Shown here one piece after another: positions 5,642 to 13,054 of a stretch of DNA of 25,158 bases. Origin of the DNA: UBA1550 sp049294435 (GTDB lineage: Bacteria; Patescibacteriota; Minisyncoccia; Phycocordibacterales; UBA1550); assembly GCA_049294435.1 (NCBI GenBank), contig JBAQCU010000004.1, forward strand, positions 1 to 25,158. Reading direction: 5' to 3'. A program made the translations under genes and the position numbers. Each line of letters starts with the position of its first letter. Positions within the stretch are counted from its first letter, which is position 1. The notes beneath the pieces were generated by a model. The model was given only the letters and a program-made list of their open reading frames with translations, made no database searches and was not told where the DNA came from.

Positions 5642-6045
5642 GAAGTTTGTGTGATTTTTAATTTCGCCAGAACCCATACTAAAACCGCGACCGTTGTTCC
5701 TCCTATTGTATCAAATAAAAGATCTCCAAGTGTGTCTGGCATGGAGTTCATATGCCCAACAGTGAAAAAACTTATTACCGCCTCGTAAGCTTCCCAGAGC
5801 AGACCTATTGAAAACGCATAAACGAAACACACACCAAGTATTTGCAGAAAACCAGGTACTTCAACACCACGTCTATAATATTGCCACCATACACCAAACC
5901 CCGCGAGCCACGCTCCTCCAGCAAAATGCATAGGTATATCAAACCACTTCATTGTCCAATACCAATGATTCAAGTCCGCAAAACCGTTTACGACAGCAAT
6001 TGCGATAAGAAAAATTACAAGAGCAATTGGAATAGGCGCTATCAT
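5638..6045 (-). CDS. Small multi-pass membrane protein, YjdF/DUF2238-like
   Basis: The 135-residue protein has about four hydrophobic segments (roughly 3-20, 37-58, 69-88, 108-128). Conserved-looking polar motifs sit between them: FDIPMHFAGGAWLAG, GLLWEAYEAV and DTLGDLLFDTIGG. The HFxGG and LWE...D.xGDLxFDxxGG pattern is like YjdF/DUF2238-type and VanZ-like membrane proteins of unknown function. The start at 6045 is chosen because TATACT (6057-6052) lies 6 nt upstream; longer forms would run into the promoter and palindrome. It is coupled to the RNase gene by a 4-bp overlap. The gene is divergent from the PaaX/Cas2-like gene, and the palindrome at 6077-6122 lies in the shared promoter region. 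Confidence 0.8.
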   Translation of the reverse strand: MIAPIPIALVIFLIAIAVVNGFADLNHWYWTMKWFDIPMHFAGGAWLAGFGVWWQYYRRGVEVPGFLQILGVCFVYAFSIGLLWEAYEAVISFFTVGHMNSMPDTLGDLLFDTIGGTTVAVLVWVLAKLKITQTS

Positions 6046-6051
6046 ATGCCA

Positions 6052-6057
6052 AGTATA
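6052..6057 (-). promoter_or_regulatory. -10 box of the membrane protein-RNase operon
   Basis: On the minus strand TATACT lies 6 nt before the ATG at 6045, predicting a leaderless mRNA. The position expected for -35 falls at the edge of the palindrome 6077-6122 and is not a consensus match. Confidence 0.5.
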
Positions 6058-6076
6058 CCCAAAATTATCATCTAAT

Positions 6077-6122
6077 CCTACTCCTACAATAGTGCACGAT
6101 AGTACACTATTGTAGGAGTAGG
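6077..6122. promoter_or_regulatory. Palindrome upstream of the first PaaX/Cas2-like gene
   Basis: Two perfect 18-bp arms (CCTACTCCTACAATAGTG and its complement) flank the 10-nt centre CACGATAGTA. It covers the -35 box of the PaaX-like gene and abuts the divergent promoter, so it looks like an operator. A sister palindrome with the same inner sequence lies past the gene at 6779-6822. Confidence 0.85.
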
Positions 6123-6138
6123 AAACAAAGCGTATAAT
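6110..6138 (+). promoter_or_regulatory. Promoter of the first PaaX/Cas2-like gene
   Basis: TTGTAG (6110-6115) and a consensus TATAAT (6133-6138) are 17 bp apart. The ATG follows 6 nt after the -10 box, so the mRNA should be leaderless. The -35 box lies in the right arm of the palindrome. Confidence 0.75.
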
Positions 6139-6144
6139 ACTCAA

Positions 6145-6732
6145 ATGATAGATAGAGCGAGCGGTAGGGTCGGTCATAGCGGAAATAGAAAAAGCGCCCT
6201 GCAGAGAAAAATACTTCTTCTTTTGCTTGGTGGTCTTGCTCTTGGCCTTACCCGCAACCCGAATCAGTACTTCCGAATAGCTCGTGAAATGCATCGTGAG
6301 TGGCAGGATATTGACCGTGACTCACTAAATAGGGCTGTTCATTCACTTCATAAATCAAAGCTGGTTTCAACAAAATGTAACAGCGACGGGACGCTCGCTC
6401 TCGTATTGTCAAAAAGCGGTGAACGGCTTGCGCTTACATACGACATCGAAAACATGGAAATAAAAGCACCAGCGCGTTGGGACAATAAGTGGCGCATAGT
6501 AATGTTTGATGTCCCAGAAACCGTTAGACGTACACGTGACTCCCTACGTATGCACTTCAAAAATATGGGATTTTATGAGTTCCAAAAGTCTGTTTTTGTA
6601 CATCCCTACCCATGCGCAAAAGAAATAGAGTATATCATTGAATTTTATCAGGCGAGCAAATATATACGCTTTATAGTCGCCGCAGAAGTTGATAATGCCG
6701 TAGAGCTTAAACGACACTTTCATCTTATTTAG
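6145..6732 (+). CDS. PaaX-like regulator with Cas2-fold C-terminal domain (1)
   Basis: The 195-residue product joins an N-terminal winged-helix-like part (about 20-95, including RDSLNRAVHSLHKSKLVSTK and a beta wing) to a C-terminal ferredoxin-like domain. That domain resembles PaaX C-terminal and Cas2 proteins: KWRIVMFDVPETVRRTRDSL near 111-130, then GFYEFQKSVFVHPYPC. The Cas2-position Asp in FDVPE is present. There is no CRISPR array in the window, so the automatic label Cas2 would mislead. It is a paralogue of the gene at 12494-13045. Both have leaderless promoters overlapped by a palindrome and a second palindrome downstream. Autoregulation, and control of the divergent membrane protein-RNase pair, is inferred; a nuclease or mobility role is not excluded. 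Confidence 0.85.
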   Translation: MIDRASGRVGHSGNRKSALQRKILLLLLGGLALGLTRNPNQYFRIAREMHREWQDIDRDSLNRAVHSLHKSKLVSTKCNSDGTLALVLSKSGERLALTYDIENMEIKAPARWDNKWRIVMFDVPETVRRTRDSLRMHFKNMGFYEFQKSVFVHPYPCAKEIEYIIEFYQASKYIRFIVAAEVDNAVELKRHFHLI

Positions 6733-6778
6733 GGTATACCACAAGGAAAGATCGGATACTGACATACATCAACATATG

Positions 6779-6822
6779 CCAATCCTACAATAGTGTACGA
6801 TAGTGCACTATTGTAGGATTGG
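6779..6822. repeat. Palindrome downstream of the first PaaX/Cas2-like gene
   Basis: Arms CCAATCCTACAATAGTG and CACTATTGTAGGATTGG (17 bp, perfect) flank TACGATAGTG. The inner 12 bp of each arm equals that of the upstream palindrome at 6077-6122, and the 10-nt centres differ only at their end bases. It lies 47 bp past the stop codon and lacks a T run, so it is not a simple terminator. Confidence 0.85.
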
Positions 6823-6856
6823 GTTGCGGTGAGATGTGGGATGGTTGTGGAATTGA

Positions 6857-6888
6857 AAAAACTCATGAGCAGAGGCTCATGAGTTTTT
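6857..6888. terminator. Bidirectional terminator
   Basis: AAAAACTCATGAGC and GCTCATGAGTTTTT form a perfect 14-bp stem around AGAG. It probably ends the PaaX-like transcript. Confidence 0.8.
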
Positions 6889-7051
6889 ATGTAGGGTTGG
6901 TATAAGGTATTGACTCTGGAAAATCCAGGTGGGTGCCCGCAATCACATACCAATTTTTGCCGACAAATGTTTCTCAACAAAAATTGGTATGTGAAAATAT
7001 AAGGCTCCCTTGTCAATAATTTAGGAGACAATACCTCAAACAACCCTACAT
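6889..7051. repeat. Nested inverted-repeat element
   Basis: Outer arms ATGTAGGGTTG and CAACCCTACAT are perfect; next come AGGTATTG and CAATACCT; at the centre are CACATACCAATTTTTG and CAAAAATTGGTATGTG (16 bp, perfect). The whole 163 bp can fold on itself. No coding sequence is evident. It may be a MITE-like element or a structured RNA. Confidence 0.7.
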
Positions 7052-7104
7052 TCACTCTACACCTGCTATATATTTATTGCAACAGCACAACTTCACTACA
7101 AAAC

Positions 7105-7131
7105 AAAAACCTTGCACTGTGCAAGGTTTTT
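7105..7131. terminator. Terminator hairpin
   Basis: AAAAACCTTGCAC pairs with GTGCAAGGTTTTT; A and T tails make it bidirectional. It lies in the 530-bp gene-free stretch between the PaaX-like gene and ndk. Confidence 0.7.
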
Positions 7132-7137
7132 GGATCC

Positions 7138-7264
7138 AAGTAATTGCTCACACGCCTCAAATACGAGGCGCGAGCTTGTTATTTTTTGGAGTCATACATT
7201 GGATATGATGACAAAAAATGGAGAGCTCGCAACAAAGTAGGTGAGGATGTGTGAGTAATTACTT
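7138..7264. repeat. Inverted-repeat element at the 3' end of ndk
   Basis: End repeats AAGTAATTGCTCACAC and GTGTGAGTAATTACTT match at 15 of 16 positions. Inside, GCGAGCT pairs with AGCTCGC, and TCATA with TATGA. The right end overlaps the ndk stop codon by two bases. Together with 6889-7051 it accounts for most of the gene-free stretch 6733-7262. Confidence 0.65.
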
Positions 7265-7739
7265 AGAATGCTTCGTCAGCGTAAACAAAATCAAAGTTTG
7301 ATTTCTTGTAATCAAAAATTTCATCCTTCTTAAAGAAGCGCGCGACTTCCGCAATGCCGTTTTCTACAGAATCTGAAGAATGCACAACGTTTGACTGAAT
7401 GGAGAGCGAAAGGTCTCCACGAATGCTCCCGGCATCTGCGTCATATCCTTTTGTTGGCCCTACAATAAGGCGCGTAGCAGAAACTGCGTTGATGCCAGAT
7501 AGCACCATCACAACAACTGGCGATGCCTTCATAAATGCCTTAATCCCTGCAAAAAACGGCTTGTCCGCAATGTGCGCATAGTGCGCCTCAAGGAGCGCGT
7601 CCTCAAGCTCTATCATCTTCATTCCTACAATATTGAGCCCCTTTCGTTCAAAACGAGTTGTAATCTCGCCCAAAAGCCCGCGCTGAATTGCGTCTGGCTT
7701 TACAATAATAAGTACCTGCTCTTCCTTTGGATGTGCCAT
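7263..7739 (-). CDS. ndk: Nucleoside diphosphate kinase
   Basis: Ndk transfers the gamma phosphate between nucleoside triphosphates and diphosphates through a phosphohistidine. The 158-residue product starts with the family strand EQVLIIVKPDAIQRGLLGEI, has a GLNIVGMKMI segment and carries the catalytic motif NVVHSSDS (His near 119). GPTKGYDADAGSIRGDL precedes it as usual. It is slightly longer than the common 140-150 residues because of its C-terminal tail (FKKDEIFDYKK...). Such salvage enzymes are often kept in reduced genomes. It is downstream of the GrpB-S51 fusion on the same strand, with an 87-bp gap containing a GTTAAGAT/ATCTTAAC hairpin. Confidence 0.96.
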   Translation of the reverse strand: MAHPKEEQVLIIVKPDAIQRGLLGEITTRFERKGLNIVGMKMIELEDALLEAHYAHIADKPFFAGIKAFMKASPVVVMVLSGINAVSATRLIVGPTKGYDADAGSIRGDLSLSIQSNVVHSSDSVENGIAEVARFFKKDEIFDYKKSNFDFVYADEAF

Positions 7740-7826
7740 AAAATATACGATAATTAACTGTTAAGATTGGGCTATCTTAACAAAAAAGAGTCGCGCGGGC
7801 AATGTCCACAGGACCTTTTTTTGAAA

Positions 7827-9071
7827 TCAAATAAACTTTTTTATCCCTGATCCTATATGCTCAACGTTATCACCAATAACTTTAATTGCCTGTCCATCCT
7901 GAAGTAAATACACCCTCCAAGGGAAATTAGTGACTGATTGTAAATATTTCTTGCGGCGAATGAGGTTTTCTTCGTTTTTTGAACTGTCTTCTACTTTTTG
8001 ATGGGGAACTACTACAAAGTCAACAAACCCTAACCCAACATGGTCTGCCGACATACCAGGCTCCCACCATGTCAAACCAATATCTGGGTTTAGTAATCCA
8101 CTTCCAGCACTTGTTCCTATATATACAACACCTCTATCAAGCAGATTTCTCAAATATGTGTTTAGCTTTGATTTTCTTGCCCAGTCAAGCAAATAATTTA
8201 CATCCCCGCCCGTAACATCTATAACATCAACACTCTCGAGTTTTTGTTCTGTTTTCTCAGAGTCATCCTTTAAGTCTGCAATTACTACATCGTAACCTCT
8301 TTTTATCCATTCTCTCTTGTAGTCATTCAACCATTTCTCATTCTTTTCTTTTTTCTCAGGAATTAATTTTGCAATATATTCTTTACTGCCCTCTTTTTCT
8401 GGTACCCATTCAATGGGGTCACTCGCTGTTGGTATTATCGCGACCTTGAGGCCAGTCCTCTCTCCAATCATTTCTAAAAATGCTTGCTCAATGAGTGGTT
8501 CCGTAAATCCATTTGATGTGAGAAGAATTTTCGTATTATTATTAGCCGCCTCCCAGCGGTACGCATCATTCTTCAACTCCTGCAAAAATGGTGCCTTTGC
8601 CTCACGATAAGCAGGGTAGTCATTTGGGTGAAGCTTTATAGTTTTCTGTTTTAATTCTGAATACTCTCTTGCCTTCTCTGTGTGCACTCTGAGATAATCT
8701 CGTAAAACAATAAATTCACGAACCTTTTCTGAACTTTCCTCACATATGTGTATGTTCTCCAATTTTTCACCACCTTGCGCAAGTTTGTAAAAAACTAAAC
8801 CATCAGGGTTTGTGTAGTAACGCCATTCATATCCAGCCTTAGTCATCAATTCCTTCTCTTTTTCGAAAGGTTTCAATTTTTCAACAATAACCAAAACATC
8901 AATGAGTGGCTTTGCTACCATCCCTTCTATTGACGTACTTCCTACATGTTCAATTCTGAGAGCTTTGTCAACAAACACTTTCAGTATCAAATCCTTTATC
9001 GTTAAAAATTTATTCGCCCAGCTTGGGTCGTAGGCGGAAAGCGAATATTTTCTATTTTCTGTAGGTTTCAT
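7827..9071 (-). CDS. Fusion of GrpB-like nucleotidyltransferase and peptidase S51 (dipeptidase E-like)
   Basis: The 414-residue product has two recognisable parts. Residues about 8-170 match the GrpB/UPF0157 nucleotidyltransferase-fold family: YDPSWANKF, then RIEHVGSTSIEGMVAKPLIDVLV, whose GSTS and DVLV resemble the catalytic strand. Residues about 180-414 match peptidase S51, with KILLTSNGF at the start, VTGGDVNYLL and the nucleophile motif GTSAGS near 330. Each family normally occurs as a separate protein. The join is in frame with no stop or homopolymer at the boundary (NNNTK). It begins 8 bp after the HIT gene, so the two are probably co-transcribed. Substrates are unknown. Confidence 0.88.
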   Translation of the reverse strand: MKPTENRKYSLSAYDPSWANKFLTIKDLILKVFVDKALRIEHVGSTSIEGMVAKPLIDVLVIVEKLKPFEKEKELMTKAGYEWRYYTNPDGLVFYKLAQGGEKLENIHICEESSEKVREFIVLRDYLRVHTEKAREYSELKQKTIKLHPNDYPAYREAKAPFLQELKNDAYRWEAANNNTKILLTSNGFTEPLIEQAFLEMIGERTGLKVAIIPTASDPIEWVPEKEGSKEYIAKLIPEKKEKNEKWLNDYKREWIKRGYDVVIADLKDDSEKTEQKLESVDVIDVTGGDVNYLLDWARKSKLNTYLRNLLDRGVVYIGTSAGSGLLNPDIGLTWWEPGMSADHVGLGFVDFVVVPHQKVEDSSKNEENLIRRKKYLQSVTNFPWRVYLLQDGQAIKVIGDNVEHIGSGIKKFI

Positions 9072-9079
9072 GGTTGATT

Positions 9080-9502
9080 TTACAAATTAGACCTCAGTAT
9101 CTTTAAAATCTCGGCGAAGATTTCTGCAGAGACTCTGTTGGACACTGAGTCTTGCGGATGATAGTGGTCGCCAAAGTTGGGGTCATTGAACATCAGACCA
9201 CCTACAGAAACTTCATTTTCGTAACGGGGGCGAACATGGAAATGCACCTGTGGCGTGTAGGGTTTTTCTCGATACGCATGATTCATCAAACATGCCCAAT
9301 TAAATAAAGTTGCATTAAAAGTTTTTTTGAGAAGCTCCTCGTACTTTTTGATTACTGCATGCAAATCGGAAAATTCCTCATTGGTGAGATCCGCCAGTGA
9401 TTCCCTCTTTGTTTTGCAGATGGCATATGCCCTACCCAGATACAGTTGATCCTCAGAGAGTTCAACCTTCCAATATTCCGATTCAAAAATTAGTCTGTCC
9501 AT
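9080..9502 (-). CDS. HIT-family protein with altered histidine triad
   Basis: The 140-residue product resembles HIT-superfamily nucleotide hydrolases and transferases. The N-terminal strand region is followed by LADLTNEEFSDLHAVIKKYE, FNATLFNWACLMNHAYRE, and PQVHFHVRPRY at about residues 84-94. The usual triad is H-x-H-x-H-x-x; here the first His is Gln (QVHFHVR), while the central nucleophile and third His remain. Members typically cleave dinucleoside polyphosphates or AMP-lysine bonds. Activity is likely but the substrate is open. It is just upstream of the GrpB-S51 fusion. Confidence 0.82.
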   Translation of the reverse strand: MDRLIFESEYWKVELSEDQLYLGRAYAICKTKRESLADLTNEEFSDLHAVIKKYEELLKKTFNATLFNWACLMNHAYREKPYTPQVHFHVRPRYENEVSVGGLMFNDPNFGDHYHPQDSVSNRVSAEIFAEILKILRSNL

Positions 9503-9585
9503 ATGATTATTTTACTCTTTGTCTAATACGAAACACTGCGAGATATTTTTCTTACTCCTTTTCTTGATGTCTCCAGCGTTACCAG

Positions 9586-12342
9586 CTATACCCGGTACCT
9601 CCCCATAATCTCTGCTTCCACTTCTTCGCGTGGGGCGCCGTATTTCAGGTATGAAAGTTGTTTGAGTTGTTCTGCAAGCTCAGGGTTTCCGTGCTCCGGA
9701 GGGAGTGTAGTGATATTAAATGGCTTTCTTGGCTCCCCATTCACGAGCATACTCATATACGCATTGTAATTATCCAAGCGGGCGATATCCTCCGCGCTAA
9801 ATGTTGGAGCAAATTTTTTCTCCAAAAACTCTGCGTCCTCTGGCCCTACGCGAAACGCCGCAAGTGTGCCCACATTGCCAAACACGGCATTTTTAATTTC
9901 CTCCGAAAGCTGTGCAATGTACTGGTGCGCGATATTTAAACTCAAGCGATACTTGCGCGCCTCTGAAAGAATTGTTGCGATGGACGGCGTGGTAACATTT
10001 TGGAACTCATCAATGTACAGATAAAAATCATTTGGCTTTTTGCCAGTTCCAAACATATCCACACGCGAAAGCGCAGCCATGGTAATCTTGCCAACCAGAA
10101 CAAGTCCGATAAGGTTTGCGTTGATGTCGCCCAAGCGGCCTTTCGAAAGATTCACAAGGAGAATCTTTTTGTCGTCCATAATCTGCCTAAAATTGAATGA
10201 CGACTTTTGCTGAAGTACTACAGGACGCATAATTTCATTTGAAATAAATGGGTCGAACTTGCTCGAGATGTACGGCACGAAGTTTGCAAGCCCCTGGTCC
10301 CCCGTCGTCTTTTCTGCGCTCGCCCAAAATTGCAAAATGATTGGGTTCTTGCATTTCGAAAGTTTCATATCGCGAAATGCTTTGTCGGAAAGCACGCGGG
10401 TAATCTCGAGGAGTGTCGATCCAGATGCAGTTTCCTCCATCACGAGCGCCGCCGCATTTCTAAAATACAATTCAAACATAGCACCACCGCCCACCTTCAT
10501 ATCAAAGAGTTGGTTGAAGATCCCCATCATTTCATTCACAACGAATGTCTTTTGCTCAGGATAACGCTCATCATATTCAAGCATATTGAGCCCCATCGGA
10601 CGCGCTGTGTATGAAGGGTCGAAATAAATAACATCATCCACGCGCTCAGGTGGAATAAGTGAGAGAATATCTTGAACATCGTTTCCGTGCGGATCAATGA
10701 AACACACACCATCGCCATTCTTAATATCCTGCATGATCATCGTCTTCAGAATATGCGACTTTCCAGTACCAGTCTGACCAATGACATACATATGGCGCAC
10801 ACGCTCCTCGCGCCCCATACGCACCAATGTTTCCTTGTTGTGATAAATATTTTTCCCGAGAATAACACCGTCTGGCGAGGTGTCCGTAGGAGCAGGAGCA
10901 ACCCCCGCCTTTGCCTCTTTGAGTTCGGGGGACGAGGTGGTGGTGACAGGAAAATGGAACATCGTTGCAAGCTCTTTCAAGTTTAGTGGGAAGCTCTCCT
11001 TTTCATTAAACATTCGGAATGTGTAGCGATAGATTGCCTCCATTAGAGAGCTACCTTTTGTCTCTCTTTTCCATTTGATTTCGTTCGCCTGAGGTTTTCC
11101 AAATTGATTGAACGCGCTTTCAATTTCGTTCAAAATGGATTTCGCGCGCAGAGATGTTTCCGCAGATGCAATAATGCGAATGTTGGTATCCACTATAGGC
11201 GACGAAATTTTTTCTTCAATATTCTTGATTGATTCTTCTTCTATAGGTTCGCCTTCTTTCTTTTCCTTCATCCCAAAAACTAGAAATTTCGCTGCCTGCG
11301 CAAACTCAGTGGTAAACTGCGCTCCCGCGCCCTTGAGCGCATCCTTCGCCTTTGTTCCTTTTTTGATTTGCTCCATTATCCCAGAGTAGCGAGCATTGAA
11401 CGCGCTTCCCGCAGGCCTAAACACAATCTGCACTGCCACACCCTCGCCATTACGTTTTATTTTTGAAAAAGAAGAGAGGAGCACATTGAGTGGGTCCTGA
11501 GTAAATGTTTCGTACGTGCGCATAGGATACGCAACACTCCCGCCAGCCGTGGCGACAGATGCCATAGTCACACCAGATTCATTAAAGGGATTGTAGTCCT
11601 CGCGATGCTCTCGGAGCTTTGCGTCAGGATACACAGCAAGAACTTGTTTTTCAAAAAGATTCGCGTGTTCGAGCGGTACGGCAGAATAAAAAACGATGTG
11701 TTCGCTAAAGTTTGAGAGCGCTAGCTCAAGTGTAAAATAATTCCTCACGTCACCAAAACCGAGCTTTGTGTTTTCAATTGAGAGCATCCCCGCAAAAAAG
11801 TGTTCCATTCCTGAGACGAGATCCGAAAACTTTCGCTCTTGCCCTTTGTCGTCAATCGGTGGAAGCGTGATTTCATAAAGTCGCATTTTCAAAGCGCGAG
11901 CAACTTCTTTGTCTTTCGCAATTCCCGCGAAGTCCCCCGTCTCAAGGAGAAGCTGTACGAGCATACGATGAAAGTCATCCTCTATGTGCGGATTGTTCAA
12001 TTTTTCAAGAATTGCAAGAGCGTTTTTTATCCCTTTTTCCTTAGCTATCTGCATCAACTGGTCAATCGCCGACTTGTGTTCCACGCCGAGCTTTACGACA
12101 TTGGTCTCAAGGTCATTGACCTTCATTTGGTAGCTCTTGTCCAAAACATTTTCGGTAGGCGTGGTGCGATACTCTGCAACCTTCTCGCGAGCAACTTCCT
12201 CGCGTTTTTCAAGCGTGCGCTCGGGCGAACCGGGTGCAATACCGAGCGCCTGCTCCCTCTCCGCGATCTGCGCGCGCAAATATACTACCTCCTCTTCGGG
12301 GGACCGAAATTGCTTCCCTAGACTACCATATTCGGGATTCAT
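9586..12342 (-). CDS. Large VirB4/TraD-like type IV secretion ATPase (DUF87-type)
   Basis: The 918-residue protein has a long N-terminal region (1 to about 500) with a coiled-coil-like charged start and an alpha/beta part, then an ATPase of the HerA/VirD4/TraD type. Walker A GQTGTGKS is at 522-529, FIDPHGND follows near 548, and Walker B FYLYIDEFQN is at about 773-782. SEARKYRLSLNIAHQY resembles the sensor region of coupling proteins. No transmembrane segment was seen, so the membrane anchor is presumably another protein. Such ATPases are common in CPR genomes and are thought to power DNA or pilus transport. The promoter at 12351-12379 places the ATG 8 nt from the -10 box. Confidence 0.85.
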   Translation of the reverse strand: MNPEYGSLGKQFRSPEEEVVYLRAQIAEREQALGIAPGSPERTLEKREEVAREKVAEYRTTPTENVLDKSYQMKVNDLETNVVKLGVEHKSAIDQLMQIAKEKGIKNALAILEKLNNPHIEDDFHRMLVQLLLETGDFAGIAKDKEVARALKMRLYEITLPPIDDKGQERKFSDLVSGMEHFFAGMLSIENTKLGFGDVRNYFTLELALSNFSEHIVFYSAVPLEHANLFEKQVLAVYPDAKLREHREDYNPFNESGVTMASVATAGGSVAYPMRTYETFTQDPLNVLLSSFSKIKRNGEGVAVQIVFRPAGSAFNARYSGIMEQIKKGTKAKDALKGAGAQFTTEFAQAAKFLVFGMKEKKEGEPIEEESIKNIEEKISSPIVDTNIRIIASAETSLRAKSILNEIESAFNQFGKPQANEIKWKRETKGSSLMEAIYRYTFRMFNEKESFPLNLKELATMFHFPVTTTSSPELKEAKAGVAPAPTDTSPDGVILGKNIYHNKETLVRMGREERVRHMYVIGQTGTGKSHILKTMIMQDIKNGDGVCFIDPHGNDVQDILSLIPPERVDDVIYFDPSYTARPMGLNMLEYDERYPEQKTFVVNEMMGIFNQLFDMKVGGGAMFELYFRNAAALVMEETASGSTLLEITRVLSDKAFRDMKLSKCKNPIILQFWASAEKTTGDQGLANFVPYISSKFDPFISNEIMRPVVLQQKSSFNFRQIMDDKKILLVNLSKGRLGDINANLIGLVLVGKITMAALSRVDMFGTGKKPNDFYLYIDEFQNVTTPSIATILSEARKYRLSLNIAHQYIAQLSEEIKNAVFGNVGTLAAFRVGPEDAEFLEKKFAPTFSAEDIARLDNYNAYMSMLVNGEPRKPFNITTLPPEHGNPELAEQLKQLSYLKYGAPREEVEAEIMGRYRV

Positions 12343-12350
12343 ACATGAGA

Positions 12351-12379
12351 ATTATATCACAAATCACCTAACGACACAA
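12351..12379 (-). promoter_or_regulatory. Promoter of the secretion ATPase gene
   Basis: On the minus strand TTGTGT (12379-12374) and consensus TATAAT (12356-12351) are 17 bp apart. The start codon is 8 nt past the -10 box, so the transcript is leaderless or nearly so. Confidence 0.75.
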
Positions 12380-12455
12380 AAAAAATGAAACAAATCAAGG
12401 ATATAAAATTTTTAGAGAACAGGATGCCTGATACAAAATGTAAGTAATTACTACC

Positions 12456-12491
12456 ATCCCAAAACACCAGCCATAGCTAAAGTTTTGGGAT
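12456..12491. repeat. Palindrome downstream of the second PaaX/Cas2-like gene
   Basis: ATCCCAAAAC and GTTTTGGGAT (10 bp, perfect) flank a 16-nt centre containing AGCCATAGCT. It begins just past the gene's stop codon. The half-site ATCCCAAA is shared with the upstream palindrome at 13062-13113. Confidence 0.75.
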
Positions 12492-12493
12492 AC

Positions 12494-13045
12494 CTAAGAA
12501 ACCCCGAAATGCTTTTTTAGCTTACTTACTCCCTCAATCTCCTTTGCCTTGATATAGATAATATTGTTCCGAACATCAAAAAATTCGCCAATGAAATCAA
12601 TTTCATTCTTACAAATATATGGCGCTACAAAAACAGATTTTTGAATTGAGTACATACCAAGTTCCTTTATCTTTCTGCTTACCGCATCGCGAGCCCTCTT
12701 TTTTGATTGTGGAATATCGAACATCACGATTCGCCAATACCCATCCCACTTCCTCGGTACTATAAGTTTCATATCATCGAGATTGTACTCAAGGACTTTT
12801 TTCTTCCCTGCTTTTGTAATCTCTACTACCTCGTTACCGTCCTTCGTATAAATGTTTACTAGTTTCTTTTCTTGAAGACCTTTAATTGCACGCTTTATAT
12901 AATATCGATCCCTTGCCCCTGTTGGTTTGAAAAGCGGAATTATTTTTGTTAGTCCAGGCATAGCAAGGCATGCAACTATGAATCCGCCAGCTGCAAGACC
13001 CATCAATATCTCTTTTGCAAGTTCCCTATTTTGATAGTCCTTCAT
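12494..13045 (-). CDS. PaaX-like regulator with Cas2-fold C-terminal domain (2)
   Basis: The 183-residue paralogue of 6145-6732 has the same two-part build. The N-terminal half holds a hydrophobic stretch (MGLAAGGFIVACLAMPGL) and a winged-helix-like region with YYIKRAIKGLQEKKLVNIYT. The C-terminal half begins WDGYWRIVMFDIPQSKKRA and continues GMYSIQKSVFVAPYIC. The Asp of FDIPQ is at the Cas2 position. An extended -10 (TGATATACT) lies 9 nt before the ATG, so the mRNA is nearly leaderless. A perfect 17-bp-arm palindrome replaces the -35 region. It sits 115 bp after map on the same strand. Repressor function is the simplest reading; an enzymatic or mobility role cannot be excluded. Confidence 0.84.
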   Translation of the reverse strand: MKDYQNRELAKEILMGLAAGGFIVACLAMPGLTKIIPLFKPTGARDRYYIKRAIKGLQEKKLVNIYTKDGNEVVEITKAGKKKVLEYNLDDMKLIVPRKWDGYWRIVMFDIPQSKKRARDAVSRKIKELGMYSIQKSVFVAPYICKNEIDFIGEFFDVRNNIIYIKAKEIEGVSKLKKHFGVS

Positions 13046-13054
13046 TATGTTTTT

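Noticed and set aside
6145..6732. Call as CRISPR-associated Cas2 (also for 12494-13045)
   Set aside because: The C-terminal fold is Cas2-like, but there is an added N-terminal winged-helix-like domain, no Cas1 and no repeat-spacer array in the window; PaaX-like is a better description.
6729..7055. 108-residue minus-strand open frame
   Set aside because: It runs through a palindrome, a terminator and a nested repeat, has no ribosome site and has no protein-like composition.
11839..12321. 160-residue plus-strand open frame
   Set aside because: It is antisense to the secretion ATPase N-terminal region, whose frame has motif support and a promoter.
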